Positions 1 through 6,869 of a DNA stretch of 7,965 bases are shown one piece after another. The position numbers and the translations under genes are program-made. Position 1 is the stretch's first letter. Every line of letters starts with the position of its first letter. Source of the DNA: Caryophanales bacterium UBA2253 (lineage in GTDB: Bacteria > Bacillota_I > Bacilli_A > ML615J-28 > CAG-698). The notes under the pieces are model-generated. The model did not search any database and was not told the origin of the DNA. It was given only the letters and a program-made list of their open reading frames with translations. The stretch lies in contig DDXT01000032.1 of the NCBI GenBank assembly GCA_002347755.1, positions 1 through 7,965 of the forward strand, read 5' to 3'.

Positions 1-53
1 CAACACTGCAAAAGTCAGGTTATACCATGATTTTCGATTTTTCATGCATAATC

Positions 54-82
54 TTGCATTTACTAAGCGAATAAGGTAAAAT
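54..82 (+). promoter_or_regulatory. Putative sigma-A-type promoter for the C26 peptidase gene
   Basis: A TAAAAT -10 box lies at 77-82 and a TTGCAT -35-like box at 54-59, separated by exactly 17 nt. The expected start site near 89 leaves a leader of about 20 nt before the ATG at 110. The -35 matches consensus only in its TTG. A short inverted repeat, ATGCA (44-48) and TGCAT (55-59), overlaps the -35 and could be an operator, but it is too short to rely on. Confidence 0.5.
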
Positions 83-109
83 AGAACCACTGCGAAAGCG
101 AGGAAATCC

Positions 110-769
110 ATGAAAATTATCGGCGTGACTCCCCGGGTTTTAACCGAAGACGGAGTCCAGAAACAATTTGTGAATACCCGTTATCTCGATCAATTGATCA
201 AAAGAAATTTCAATGCCATCATGCTGACCATGAACAACCCGAAGCTTGAGGAAGTGCTCAAACTGTGCGACGGTTTTCTCATCACCGGCGGTTATGACAT
301 CGATCCGGATTATTACCATGAGGAAAATTCCGGAAAATCCAAAAACTGCCTCCCCGAACTAGACCAAGTCGACCGTTTGGTGGTTGATTATGCTAAAACC
401 CACCATATCCCGGTTTTAGGGGTTTGTAGAGGAATCCAGGCCATCAACGTCTTTTTGGGCGGCGATTTGAACCAGGACATCGGAAATGGCCACCGCAGCA
501 TTGAAAGCGACCATGCGGTCCAAACCGTCAAAAACCGTTTGCTTGATTTCGAAGACGAGATCTTGGTCAACAGTTATCATCACCAGACACTGAAGAATCT
601 GGCCCCGGGGCTGAAAGTCATTGCCCGTCACACCGACGGAACCATTGAAGCGGTCATCCACGAAACGCTCCCCATCATCGGCATCCAATGGCACCCGGAG
701 ATTTTGGCCGACGAAAAAGAAAGCCGGATCATCTTCGATAAGTTCGCGGAACTGGTCAATAAAAAATAG
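110..769 (+). CDS. Gamma-glutamyl-gamma-aminobutyrate hydrolase-like protein (peptidase C26, class I glutamine amidotransferase fold)
   Basis: This is a 219-residue cytosolic hydrolase of the PuuD/YvdE-like family. Such enzymes cleave gamma-glutamyl amide bonds; the best studied member releases GABA from gamma-glutamyl-GABA in putrescine breakdown. The nucleophile elbow GVCRGIQAINVFLGG places the catalytic Cys at 106. GIQWHPE supplies His195 and Glu197 of the triad. The family motifs ITGGYDIDP (58-66) and VNSYHHQ (153-159) are present. There is no signal peptide or membrane segment. Length is slightly below the usual 230-255. The ATG is preceded by GAGG at a spacing of about 7 nt. The gene is a single transcription unit with its own promoter and terminator, and no polyamine genes lie nearby, so the physiological substrate is unknown. 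The family assignment is firm, the exact substrate is not. Confidence 0.88.
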   Translation: MKIIGVTPRVLTEDGVQKQFVNTRYLDQLIKRNFNAIMLTMNNPKLEEVLKLCDGFLITGGYDIDPDYYHEENSGKSKNCLPELDQVDRLVVDYAKTHHIPVLGVCRGIQAINVFLGGDLNQDIGNGHRSIESDHAVQTVKNRLLDFEDEILVNSYHHQTLKNLAPGLKVIARHTDGTIEAVIHETLPIIGIQWHPEILADEKESRIIFDKFAELVNKK

Positions 770-784
770 GAGATTTTTTCTCCT
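768..784 (+). other. Hairpin starting inside the stop codon of the C26 gene
   Basis: A perfect 6-bp stem, AGGAGA (768-773) and TCTCCT (779-784), closes a 5-T loop. The stem begins at the second base of the UAG stop (767-769) and contains an AGGAG Shine-Dalgarno-like core. No U tract follows directly, so it is not itself a canonical terminator. An identical 17-nt core occurs at 953-969. Confidence 0.7.
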
Positions 785-797
785 CAGGCTGATGACA

Positions 798-832
798 AAC
801 CCCATTTTCAAAGATGGGGTTCGTTTATTTTT
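798..832 (+). terminator. Intrinsic terminator of the C26 gene
   Basis: The arms AACCCCAT (798-805) and ATGGGGTT (814-821) form an 8-bp perfect stem with an 8-nt loop. A T-rich run through 832 follows. It lies about 29 nt after the stop codon, downstream of the stop-codon hairpin. Confidence 0.85.
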
Positions 833-920
833 CCCCAACCATCTTGAAAAAACCAAAAAAACACTTTTTTAGACACGAAAAACATATCTTTTTGGGGTCA
901 TTGTCCCATTTTATTGCAAG

Positions 921-950
921 AAAAAATGAGCGTTGACTTTGTCAACGCTC
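921..950 (-). terminator. Intrinsic terminator of the priA-galE operon
   Basis: A perfect 10-bp stem, GAGCGTTGAC (928-937) and GTCAACGCTC (941-950), closes a 3-nt loop. On the minus strand it is followed by a U-rich tract (921-927 read in reverse). It sits 18 nt beyond the galE stop, immediately after the stop-codon hairpin. This is the strongest terminator in the window. Confidence 0.93.
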
Positions 951-952
951 TG

Positions 953-969
953 AGGAGATTTTTTCTCCT
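953..969 (-). other. Hairpin starting inside the galE stop codon
   Basis: The stem AGGAGA/TCTCCT has a 5-nt loop and begins at the second base of the galE UAG (970-968). Its 17-nt core is identical to that at 768-784 after the convergent gene. In the galE transcript the AGGAG lies just after the stop and would be masked in the stem. Confidence 0.7.
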
Positions 970-1948
970 ATTTTTTATACCCTTGGGGATGACTTTTATG
1001 AAAAAACCAAGCGCTTTGGATGATGTCTTTGATGTCGTGCTTTGGTTCCCAGCCCAAGATCTTTCCGATTTTAGCGCTCGAAGCAATCAGTTTGGCCGGA
1101 TCCCCCGGTCTTCGGGCTGCGAATTGGTAATTGATGTCCTGCTTGGTGACCGCCGTCGCGGTTTTGATGATCTCCATGACCGAGTACCCGTTTTGGCTTC
1201 CCAGATTGAAGATTTGGCTTGGATGGTCCTTCATCAGGTATTCCGCGGCTTTGATGTGCGCGTCGATCAGGTCGGTCACATGAATGTAATCGCGGATGCA
1301 GGTCCCGTCCTTGGTCGGATAATCGTTTCCGTAAACATTCAGGATCGGGCGTTTTCCGGCCGCAACTTCCAAAACGATGGGGATCAGATGCGTTTCCGGA
1401 TTATGGACTTCGCCGATTTGGCCGCTGGCATCGGCTCCGGCCACATTGAAGTAACGAAGGCTGACATATTTGAATCCATAGCCGATTTCGGCCCAACCCA
1501 TCATTTTCTCCATGAATAGTTTGGTTTCCCCGTACGGATTGGTTGGAATGGTCGGATATTCTTCGGTGATCGGCATCAGTTCATGCTCGCCGTAAACAGC
1601 GGCGCTGGAAGAAAAGACGATCTTCTTCACGTTGGCCCGGTTCATCGCTTGCAGCAATACCAAAGTCCCATGGGCGTTGTTATCAAAATAATCCAGCGGT
1701 TTCTGAACCGATTCCCCCACCAGCGATTTGGCGCAAAAATGGATGACCAGGTCAATGTTTTCCTTTTGGAAGACTTCGTCCAAAAACTGGCTGTCGCGGA
1801 TGTCGCCGACGTACAGTTTTTCGCGAACCGATTCGCGGTGTCCAGTCGACAGATTGTCTACGACCACGACTTCATAACCCAAGTTGGCCATCATGCGAAC
1901 GCAATGGCTTCCGATGTAACCGGCTCCCCCGGCGATCAATACTTTCAT
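968..1948 (-). CDS. galE: UDP-glucose 4-epimerase
   Basis: GalE interconverts UDP-glucose and UDP-galactose in the cytosol using bound NAD, serving the Leloir pathway and supplying UDP-galactose for glycolipids and polysaccharides. The 326-residue length is normal. The N-terminal Rossmann motif GGAGYIG spans 7-13. Asp31 in VVDNLSTG is the usual NAD-ribose ligand. The catalytic set is Ser115 in SSSAAVYG, with Tyr139 and Lys143 in YGETK. The substrate region RYFNVAGAD (165-173) and the typical GTCIRDYIHVTDL (215-227) are intact. A perfect AAGGAGG sits 6 nt before the ATG, predicting strong translation. The gene lies 17 nt after the DUF2804 stop and is the last gene of the operon. No other Leloir genes are in view, so an envelope role is at least as likely as galactose use. 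Paralogous epimerases acting on other UDP-sugars cannot be fully excluded. Confidence 0.95.
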   Translation of the reverse strand: MKVLIAGGAGYIGSHCVRMMANLGYEVVVVDNLSTGHRESVREKLYVGDIRDSQFLDEVFQKENIDLVIHFCAKSLVGESVQKPLDYFDNNAHGTLVLLQAMNRANVKKIVFSSSAAVYGEHELMPITEEYPTIPTNPYGETKLFMEKMMGWAEIGYGFKYVSLRYFNVAGADASGQIGEVHNPETHLIPIVLEVAAGKRPILNVYGNDYPTKDGTCIRDYIHVTDLIDAHIKAAEYLMKDHPSQIFNLGSQNGYSVMEIIKTATAVTKQDINYQFAARRPGDPAKLIASSAKIGKILGWEPKHDIKDIIQSAWFFHKSHPQGYKK

Positions 1949-1965
1949 TTCCGGCCTCCTTCTTT

Positions 1966-2997
1966 TTACCAGCAGTTGGTGACATGTTCGGCGAATCCGA
2001 CCAAGTCCCGAATTTCAAGGGTCTTGCCCTCAATGACCAAAGTCCCGCTGAATTTTCCGAAGACTTGGTGTTGCAGCGATTTGATGATCAGGGCATTCGT
2101 ATCGTCATGGCGATCCAAGATCGGTACGAACATCAACTCGACCCGCTCATCCTCAGACGTGAACCGCCACGGGCTCAAATAATCATATTGGCCTTTTTGG
2201 TCTTTCGGGATGATGAACATCACCCGTCCGGTCTTATAAGCTTTATGATCATAAAAAATCATGTTTTCGGTGGCGTTGGAAGTATCTCCGAATCCGTATC
2301 CCAGATTGAATCCGATCTGTTGTCCGTCCGAAAGGGCGGACAAAGAAGCCCAATACCAGGTGTTTTTATAAGTCCAAACCCCTCGGCCCCAATCCAGGAC
2401 CCCGAAACAGTCGGAATTGGTGAACATGCATTCCTCGGTTCCGACCGTCGCCCGGCCGGTGGCTTGCAAATGATTGATCTTTTGATTATAGTAAAAACGC
2501 CGCGGTTTGGAAAAAGGCGTGGCAATGACCATTGATTCATGCTCCGGATTCACGCGAAGGGTGATGTCACAGTCAAAATCATGGTGGTCGATGAAATTCT
2601 CGAAATGTCCCATCAAACGCCGTTCTTTGCCATCGTTGAAGAAATCCAAACGCAAGTTTTTATGATTGAAAGAAACGTCCCCGGTTTTCGAGGTTGATGG
2701 CAAATTGGTTTTACCTTTGGGCATGAAAATCATGACGCTTCGGGTCTTCCAAAAACCGGATTCAAAATTGAACACCGAAACGCTTCCCAGACCCATGTAC
2801 GAGTTGTCCGCGATGGTCAGAGCGATTCCGTAACGGCTGTTTCCGATGTAATAATAGTCCCATTCCTTGATCCGAAGTTGGCTGCTTTTGATTTGTTCTC
2901 GGGAATAGTCTTTGACGAGACTGGTAGCGTAACCGGCTTCGGTCAGATTTCCCTTTTCATCCAAAAGCGGCCCCGGAGTCAATATTTTCTGATCCAT
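1966..2997 (-). CDS. DUF2804 family protein, function unknown
   Basis: A 343-residue protein that I recognise as DUF2804 from its conserved blocks: DWGRGVWTYKNTWYW (202-216), GFNLGYGFGDTS (229-240) followed by ENMIFYD, the SPWRFTSEDERVEL region (275-288), and the C-terminal FGKFSG...GFAEHVTNCW (313-343). It has no signal peptide and no convincing membrane helix. It is rich in aromatic residues and alternating strand-like segments, consistent with a large beta fold. The biochemical role of the family is not known to me. The ATG directly abuts the TAG of the preceding pgpA-like gene, with a GGAG about 10 nt upstream inside that gene, so translation is probably coupled. galE follows after 17 nt. 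Its position between a phospholipid phosphatase and a UDP-sugar epimerase suggests a link to membrane lipids or glycolipids, which is inference only. Confidence 0.88.
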   Translation of the reverse strand: MDQKILTPGPLLDEKGNLTEAGYATSLVKDYSREQIKSSQLRIKEWDYYYIGNSRYGIALTIADNSYMGLGSVSVFNFESGFWKTRSVMIFMPKGKTNLPSTSKTGDVSFNHKNLRLDFFNDGKERRLMGHFENFIDHHDFDCDITLRVNPEHESMVIATPFSKPRRFYYNQKINHLQATGRATVGTEECMFTNSDCFGVLDWGRGVWTYKNTWYWASLSALSDGQQIGFNLGYGFGDTSNATENMIFYDHKAYKTGRVMFIIPKDQKGQYDYLSPWRFTSEDERVELMFVPILDRHDDTNALIIKSLQHQVFGKFSGTLVIEGKTLEIRDLVGFAEHVTNCW

Positions 2998-3558
2998 CTA
3001 CTTCTTCTCCAGATCCATCTGAATGACGGTGATGTGCGGGTCTTTCAGGGATTCTTCTTCGCTGACGATCTGGGCGACCCTAGTCGATGCCGCCGCGCCC
3101 AAAGCGCCCACGACATCGTCAAGAAAAGTATGGCAGCGAACGCCTTTTCCTTCGTCATTCAGTTTTTTTACGATGCCTGGTTTGTTGACATCAATGTCCC
3201 CAAAATTGGTTTGGCCGATGGTTCCGTACATTGAAGCGATGTTCAGTCCGAAGATCTCATCAACTCCGAACATGCCCAAATCGGCGCGCATGATGTCCTG
3301 GATCGGGCCTTTGAACAAGCCTTCCTCGGTCATGCGGTCAATTTCGATGCTTAACTGAACAATGTGAAAAATGTCCCGATACGAAAGGATCTTTTCGACG
3401 CTTTCGATGCAGGTTTTCATGGAAATTTCGCTGTTGTAACGGGCTTGCTGCCGATAAGCGATCTCGGCGATGGCTTCCACCGAAACCCCTCTTTCCAATA
3501 AACGGTCACGATTCAGTTTAAACATTTCTTCTCTGGAAAAATAAATTCTTGGTTTCAT
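2998..3558 (-). CDS. pgpA: Phosphatidylglycerophosphatase A-like protein (YutG type)
   Basis: The 186-residue protein matches the PgpA family in its YutG-like form. PgpA dephosphorylates phosphatidylglycerophosphate to phosphatidylglycerol, the last step in making that phospholipid. The family core runs through FGVDEIFGLNIASMYG (97-112), TNFGDIDVNKPGI (117-129), a loop ending at CHTF (142-145), and the acidic LDDVVGALGAAA (146-157). Asp99, Glu101, Asp147 and Asp148 are candidate metal ligands. The N-terminal 60 residues are the helical extension seen in Bacillus YutG-like proteins (ERGVSVEAIAEI). No clear transmembrane helices are visible, unlike the E. coli enzyme. The ATG overlaps the fmt stop as ATGA, and AAGGAG lies 8 nt upstream. 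The family call is strong; enzymatic activity of the YutG branch is less certain, so the symbol is provisional. Confidence 0.82.
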   Translation of the reverse strand: MKPRIYFSREEMFKLNRDRLLERGVSVEAIAEIAYRQQARYNSEISMKTCIESVEKILSYRDIFHIVQLSIEIDRMTEEGLFKGPIQDIMRADLGMFGVDEIFGLNIASMYGTIGQTNFGDIDVNKPGIVKKLNDEGKGVRCHTFLDDVVGALGAAASTRVAQIVSEEESLKDPHITVIQMDLEKK

Positions 3559-4490
3559 ATTCCTATCTCCTTATTGATTGCAATCATGTTTTTCCCCCGA
3601 CCGTTCAAAAAGTCGGAGACCGCCATCCTTTTCCCCGCCGGAAGCTGAACTTCCAGGATGGAGATGACGGTGTTTTCGCCGCAGCTGACCGAAAACGAAT
3701 CTTTGTTTAAAGAAACGATCCAGCCGGGTTGGTAAGCGGTTCTTTCCTTGCTTACAATGCTATTATACACTTTTATGTTAAGGCCATCAAGTTGAAAGTA
3801 AGCTCCCGGATTGGGGTTCAATCCCCGGACCCGGTTAAATACCGCCCGGGCATTTTGGCTGAAATCCAATCGCTCGTCTTCTTTCTTCAGGTTAGGGGCA
3901 AAACTGACCGAATTCTCGTCTTGAGCAACTCCGTTAAGGTCTCCCCGCTTTAAGCCCTCAATGACTGGGAGAATCATTTCCGCTCCCAAAGCGCTGAGTT
4001 TTTCGAAAATCGTCTCCTGATTGTCCGTATCCATTATCGGTATTTTCTTCTGGGCCAGGATCTCGCCCGCGTCCATTTTCGCGGTCATCCGAATGACCGA
4101 GATCCCGGTTTCCGAGCATCCGTCCATTATGGCCCGCTGGATCGGGGCTCCCCCGCGGTATTTGGGAAGCAAAGAGCCATGAACATTGATGCTTTTCAGG
4201 CGCGGACATTCAAGGATTCCGGAGGGAATGAATTGCCCGTAAGCCGCCGTGACGATCAGTTCCGGTTCCGCGGCTTGAATTATTTCCGCGGCAGTCTTTA
4301 TTTTTTCCGGCTGGATCACCCGCAGGTCATGGGCGAGGGCCCATTCCTTGACCGCCGGAAAAGCGAACTGTTTCTTCCGGTGGTTAAATTGATCCGGTTG
4401 GGTCACGACCAAAACGACCTCGTGGGCCGAATTTAGTTTTTCCAATATTTTCACCGCAAAAAGCGGCGTTCCCATAAAGACGATTTTCAT
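3555..4490 (-). CDS. fmt: Methionyl-tRNA formyltransferase
   Basis: Fmt transfers a formyl group from 10-formyltetrahydrofolate to the methionine on initiator tRNA, before translation initiation. The 311-residue length is typical. The N-terminal formyltransferase domain starts MKIVFMGTP. It carries the active-site block INVHGSLLPKYRGGAPIQ (101-118), with Asn102 and His104, and Asp140 in MTAKMDAGEIL. The C-terminal OB-like domain is recognisable from FNRVRGLNPNPGAYF (218-232). Gly105 replaces the common Ala in the VHASLLP motif, a tolerated change in the family. The gene begins 9 nt after the priA stop, and its Shine-Dalgarno AGGAG overlaps that TAG stop, so initiation is probably coupled to PriA termination. 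Peptide deformylase, often adjacent in Bacillota, is absent here. Confidence 0.96.
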   Translation of the reverse strand: MKIVFMGTPLFAVKILEKLNSAHEVVLVVTQPDQFNHRKKQFAFPAVKEWALAHDLRVIQPEKIKTAAEIIQAAEPELIVTAAYGQFIPSGILECPRLKSINVHGSLLPKYRGGAPIQRAIMDGCSETGISVIRMTAKMDAGEILAQKKIPIMDTDNQETIFEKLSALGAEMILPVIEGLKRGDLNGVAQDENSVSFAPNLKKEDERLDFSQNARAVFNRVRGLNPNPGAYFQLDGLNIKVYNSIVSKERTAYQPGWIVSLNKDSFSVSCGENTVISILEVQLPAGKRMAVSDFLNGRGKNMIAINKEIGI

Positions 4491-4499
4491 GATGAACTC

Positions 4500-6776
4500 C
4501 TAACGAAAAGTACTCGGGTATCTTTCAAAATTGACGATCAGTTTCTGTTCCTTGAACTTTTTGTTCACTTCGTCAATCAATTCCGAGACTTTGGAAAAAT
4601 TATTGTGTTTGAGAATGAGCTGGACCCCCCGGACTTTCGGAAGGTAAACCGGCCCCAACGCCGTTCCCTGACCGATCCGATGGTATATTTTTTTGAAATA
4701 GTTGGCATAGTAATAAATGTCTTTGTAAGCGCCGATGATGATCAGGCGATTGATTTCCGTAAACGGCGGATAAAGAAAATTTTGACGGTTGGCAATCTCG
4801 GTTTCATAGAACTTTTCATAAGTTCCCAAAACCGCCTCGGTGATCGCGTAATGATCCAAATCATAGCCTTGAACGACGACTGAACCGGAAAACGAACGCC
4901 GAAGCTTCGAGATCATCCGAAAAACAACTTCCGAACTGCGGTAATCGCCGTAATTCAAGATTCCGTCGGCGTTGATGACGCCCACGAGTTTGATCCCAAG
5001 ACCAAGCAAACTGATCAGATTGGCAGTCCCGATGACCACGTCAAACCGGTTGTCCTCGAATTGCTCCAAAAAATCTTCATAAGCCAAACGGTCGTTCATG
5101 GTCCCAAAATCGACTTCCGCGATTCGGACCCCCGGAAAGACTTCTTTCAGCCGTTCTTTAAGTTTTTCCAAACCCACTCCGTAATTCTGAAAATGGGTCC
5201 CGGAACATTTTTGGCAATGCGGAACTTCGATGGAGTTGCCACAATACCCGCAGCGGTAAACCCCTTTTTCTTTGTGATAAACCATCGAGATTTGACATTT
5301 CTCGCATTTCAAGGTGCTGCCGCAGTCCGCACAAACGCTGATCGGGCTGTACCCCAAAGAATTCAGGATCAAAAGCGACTTTTCCTGGCTTTGGATGTTG
5401 GCCGCCAGTTTGGCTTTCAAAGCCCGGCTGAGAACCAGGTCTTCCATCTCCTCGCGCATGGGGACCAATTCAACGGCGTTTTCGTTCTTAGATGGGTAAG
5501 CCAGCAGAAAATAATCCGACTGAGCATAGCGCCAGTAGGTCGTTATTTGGGGAACGGCGGAGGCGAAGACGACTTTTGCGCCTTGATGAAGCCCCCGTTC
5601 TTTCAAGACTTCGGAAACGCTGTATTTCGGGTTTTGTTCAGAAACATAGCTCGGATTTTCTTCGTCGATCATGACGATCAGGCCAATGTTTTCCAAAGGC
5701 AGGAAGATGGCCGGCTTGGTTCCGATCACGATATCGGCGTTTTGTTCGATCACATTCCAGTAATTCCGGTAATATTCATCATTGGTCAGCCGCGAAGAAA
5801 AATTGAGCAAGCGGAGACCCTTGAGGTTTTTTCGAAAGTAATTATGGACCAGGGCGTTGGACAAGATCGTCGGAGTGACGATCAAAACTTTTTTCCCGGT
5901 TTGGACGGTTTCGCCGGCGAGGTCGAGCAAAAACTTCATTTTGAAATTTTCGTCTTCCGAAAACAACAGAAACGGTTTTCCGCTAAGTTTTCGGTACTTG
6001 TCCCGAATCATCCGCCCGTCAAAATCAAAAACGGCTGGTTCATAGGAAAACATTCCCGGGTTCGGAGCGGTTTCGAACCGTTCTTCGACTTTCAGATATT
6101 TTTCTTCCACCAGTTTTTTAAGCAAATTCACGCTGCATCCGGTATTGTCAATGATGTCTTCCTGACTGGCAACGCCTTTGCTTTGAACATATTCCAAAAT
6201 GTTTCGGCGCGCTTGGCTCCGTCCGAGAAGATCGCCGTCGTCCAAAGCATAGAATTTCGTTTGCTTTCTTTTTCCGTAACTGAAAACATCGGAAATGATC
6301 TCCAAATTGCCTTTATTGATCTCTTTGCGGATTTTTTTGTAATAACGAAGCAGGGTCCCGGACACTGCCACCTTGCTTCGCGGTCCCAAAACGAGCGCCA
6401 ATTCCGCGTCCAAGTCATCATGATTCAGCACATGGATGAATTTTCGGACCCGGCTTTTCATGAAACCGGGGTACATGAGATCCAGGCAGCTGATGAGATA
6501 ACTTTTGGTATCAACACTGATTTTCTTGGCCAGCGCGATTTGCTCTTCCGTCAGCCCCTGTTCAAAATCAATGACTTCCAAAATGGCTTTGATATTTTTC
6601 GAAGTGTCGGCTTCGGAAGTTATTTCCAACACATAACCCATGATTTTCTGAAAACCAAATTCCACAAACACCCGCGAACCGATGTGAAGGCAGTCGGCTA
6701 GTTCGTCGGGAATTAAATAGGTGAACAAATCATCGGTGTTTGAGGAAGCCACTTCAACAACTACCTTGGCAAACAT
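4500..6776 (-). CDS. priA: Primosomal protein N' (PriA) with degenerate, probably inactive helicase core
   Basis: PriA recognises stalled forks and D-loops and starts reloading of the replicative helicase. The 758-residue protein keeps the N-terminal 3'-DNA-binding domain (about 1-105; GSRVFVEFGFQKIMGYVLEI is the typical core), all eight zinc cysteines (482, 485, 491, 494, 509, 512, 521, 524), and the C-terminal domain with YPPF (669-672) and GPVYLPKVRGVQLILK. The ATPase core is recognisable but ruined. Where GVTGSGKT is expected there is LLFSEDENFKMKF (270-282). DEEH is DEEN (371-374), SATP is SAVP (406-409), the GTQ-KGHDFP motif is GTANLISLLGLG (583-594), and AGRAGR is SKLRRSF (623-629). 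The frame is intact, so this is not simple decay. The ATG has AAGAAGG 7 nt upstream. The gene has its own promoter and heads the five-gene operon. Identity is sure; loss of ATPase is inferred from motifs. Confidence 0.93.
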   Translation of the reverse strand: MFAKVVVEVASSNTDDLFTYLIPDELADCLHIGSRVFVEFGFQKIMGYVLEITSEADTSKNIKAILEVIDFEQGLTEEQIALAKKISVDTKSYLISCLDLMYPGFMKSRVRKFIHVLNHDDLDAELALVLGPRSKVAVSGTLLRYYKKIRKEINKGNLEIISDVFSYGKRKQTKFYALDDGDLLGRSQARRNILEYVQSKGVASQEDIIDNTGCSVNLLKKLVEEKYLKVEERFETAPNPGMFSYEPAVFDFDGRMIRDKYRKLSGKPFLLFSEDENFKMKFLLDLAGETVQTGKKVLIVTPTILSNALVHNYFRKNLKGLRLLNFSSRLTNDEYYRNYWNVIEQNADIVIGTKPAIFLPLENIGLIVMIDEENPSYVSEQNPKYSVSEVLKERGLHQGAKVVFASAVPQITTYWRYAQSDYFLLAYPSKNENAVELVPMREEMEDLVLSRALKAKLAANIQSQEKSLLILNSLGYSPISVCADCGSTLKCEKCQISMVYHKEKGVYRCGYCGNSIEVPHCQKCSGTHFQNYGVGLEKLKERLKEVFPGVRIAEVDFGTMNDRLAYEDFLEQFEDNRFDVVIGTANLISLLGLGIKLVGVINADGILNYGDYRSSEVVFRMISKLRRSFSGSVVVQGYDLDHYAITEAVLGTYEKFYETEIANRQNFLYPPFTEINRLIIIGAYKDIYYYANYFKKIYHRIGQGTALGPVYLPKVRGVQLILKHNNFSKVSELIDEVNKKFKEQKLIVNFERYPSTFR

Positions 6777-6800
6777 GGCGGCACCTTCTTTCTTGGCTTA

Positions 6801-6829
6801 ATCTTACCATAAATCCCCGGGGAAATAAA
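6801..6829 (-). promoter_or_regulatory. Putative extended -10 promoter for priA-fmt-pgpA-DUF2804-galE
   Basis: On the minus strand a TAAGAT -10 box (6806-6801) is preceded by TGG, giving the extended -10 form TGnTAAGAT. The -35 at 17-nt spacing is only TTTATT (6829-6824), which extended -10 promoters tolerate. The palindrome CCCCGGGG (6815-6822) lies in the spacer. The predicted leader to the priA ATG at 6776 is about 18 nt. Position just after the rpoZ terminator supports the call. Confidence 0.55.
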
Positions 6830-6846
6830 GAACGATTGTTTTATTT

Positions 6847-6869
6847 AAAAAAACCTGACCAAGTCAAGT
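6847..6869 (-). terminator. Intrinsic terminator of gmk-rpoZ (possibly bidirectional)
   Basis: The minus strand reads ACTTGAC, loop TTG, GTCAGGT (6869-6853), a 7-bp stem with one G-T wobble, followed by six further T residues (6852-6847). The plus strand also has a T-rich run after the stem (6870-6880), so it may act both ways. It begins about 15 nt past the rpoZ stop. Confidence 0.75.

Larger units (their letters stand above)
759..978. repeat. Inverted 29-nt repeat marking both convergent gene ends (759-787 and 950-978)
   Basis: The left copy on the plus strand and the right copy on the minus strand agree at 24 of 29 positions: AT, six A, TAGGAG, loop, CTCCTCAG. The only differences are five loop positions, T in the left copy and A in the right. 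In both copies the TAG is the gene's stop codon. The span between holds the two terminators. Between them, about 833-920, is AT-rich DNA with no gene or strong signal that I can see. Confidence 0.8.

Noticed and set aside
792..872. Possible 26-codon ORF starting ATGACAAAC after the C26 gene
   Set aside because: It runs straight through the intrinsic terminator hairpin, its ATG has only a weak close AGG, and the better SD is 18 nt away and hairpin-masked. A chance frame is more likely.
890..912. TGGG...CCCA inverted repeat between the two terminators
   Set aside because: Only 4-5 bp including a wobble pair; too weak to call a structure or terminator.
914..1519. Open frame of 201 codons on the plus strand opposite galE
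   Set aside because: It is antisense to a full-length GalE and starts inside the operon terminator hairpin region, with no recognisable domain.
1984..2535. Open frame of 183 codons opposite the DUF2804 gene
   Set aside because: Shadow of a conserved gene with no ribosome site or family motif.
5061..6701. Long open frame of 546 codons on the plus strand opposite priA
   Set aside because: It is antisense to a clearly recognisable PriA, has no family resemblance, and its composition (runs of Phe, Gln, Asp) mirrors priA codon use. The low use of codons that read as stops on the other strand explains it.
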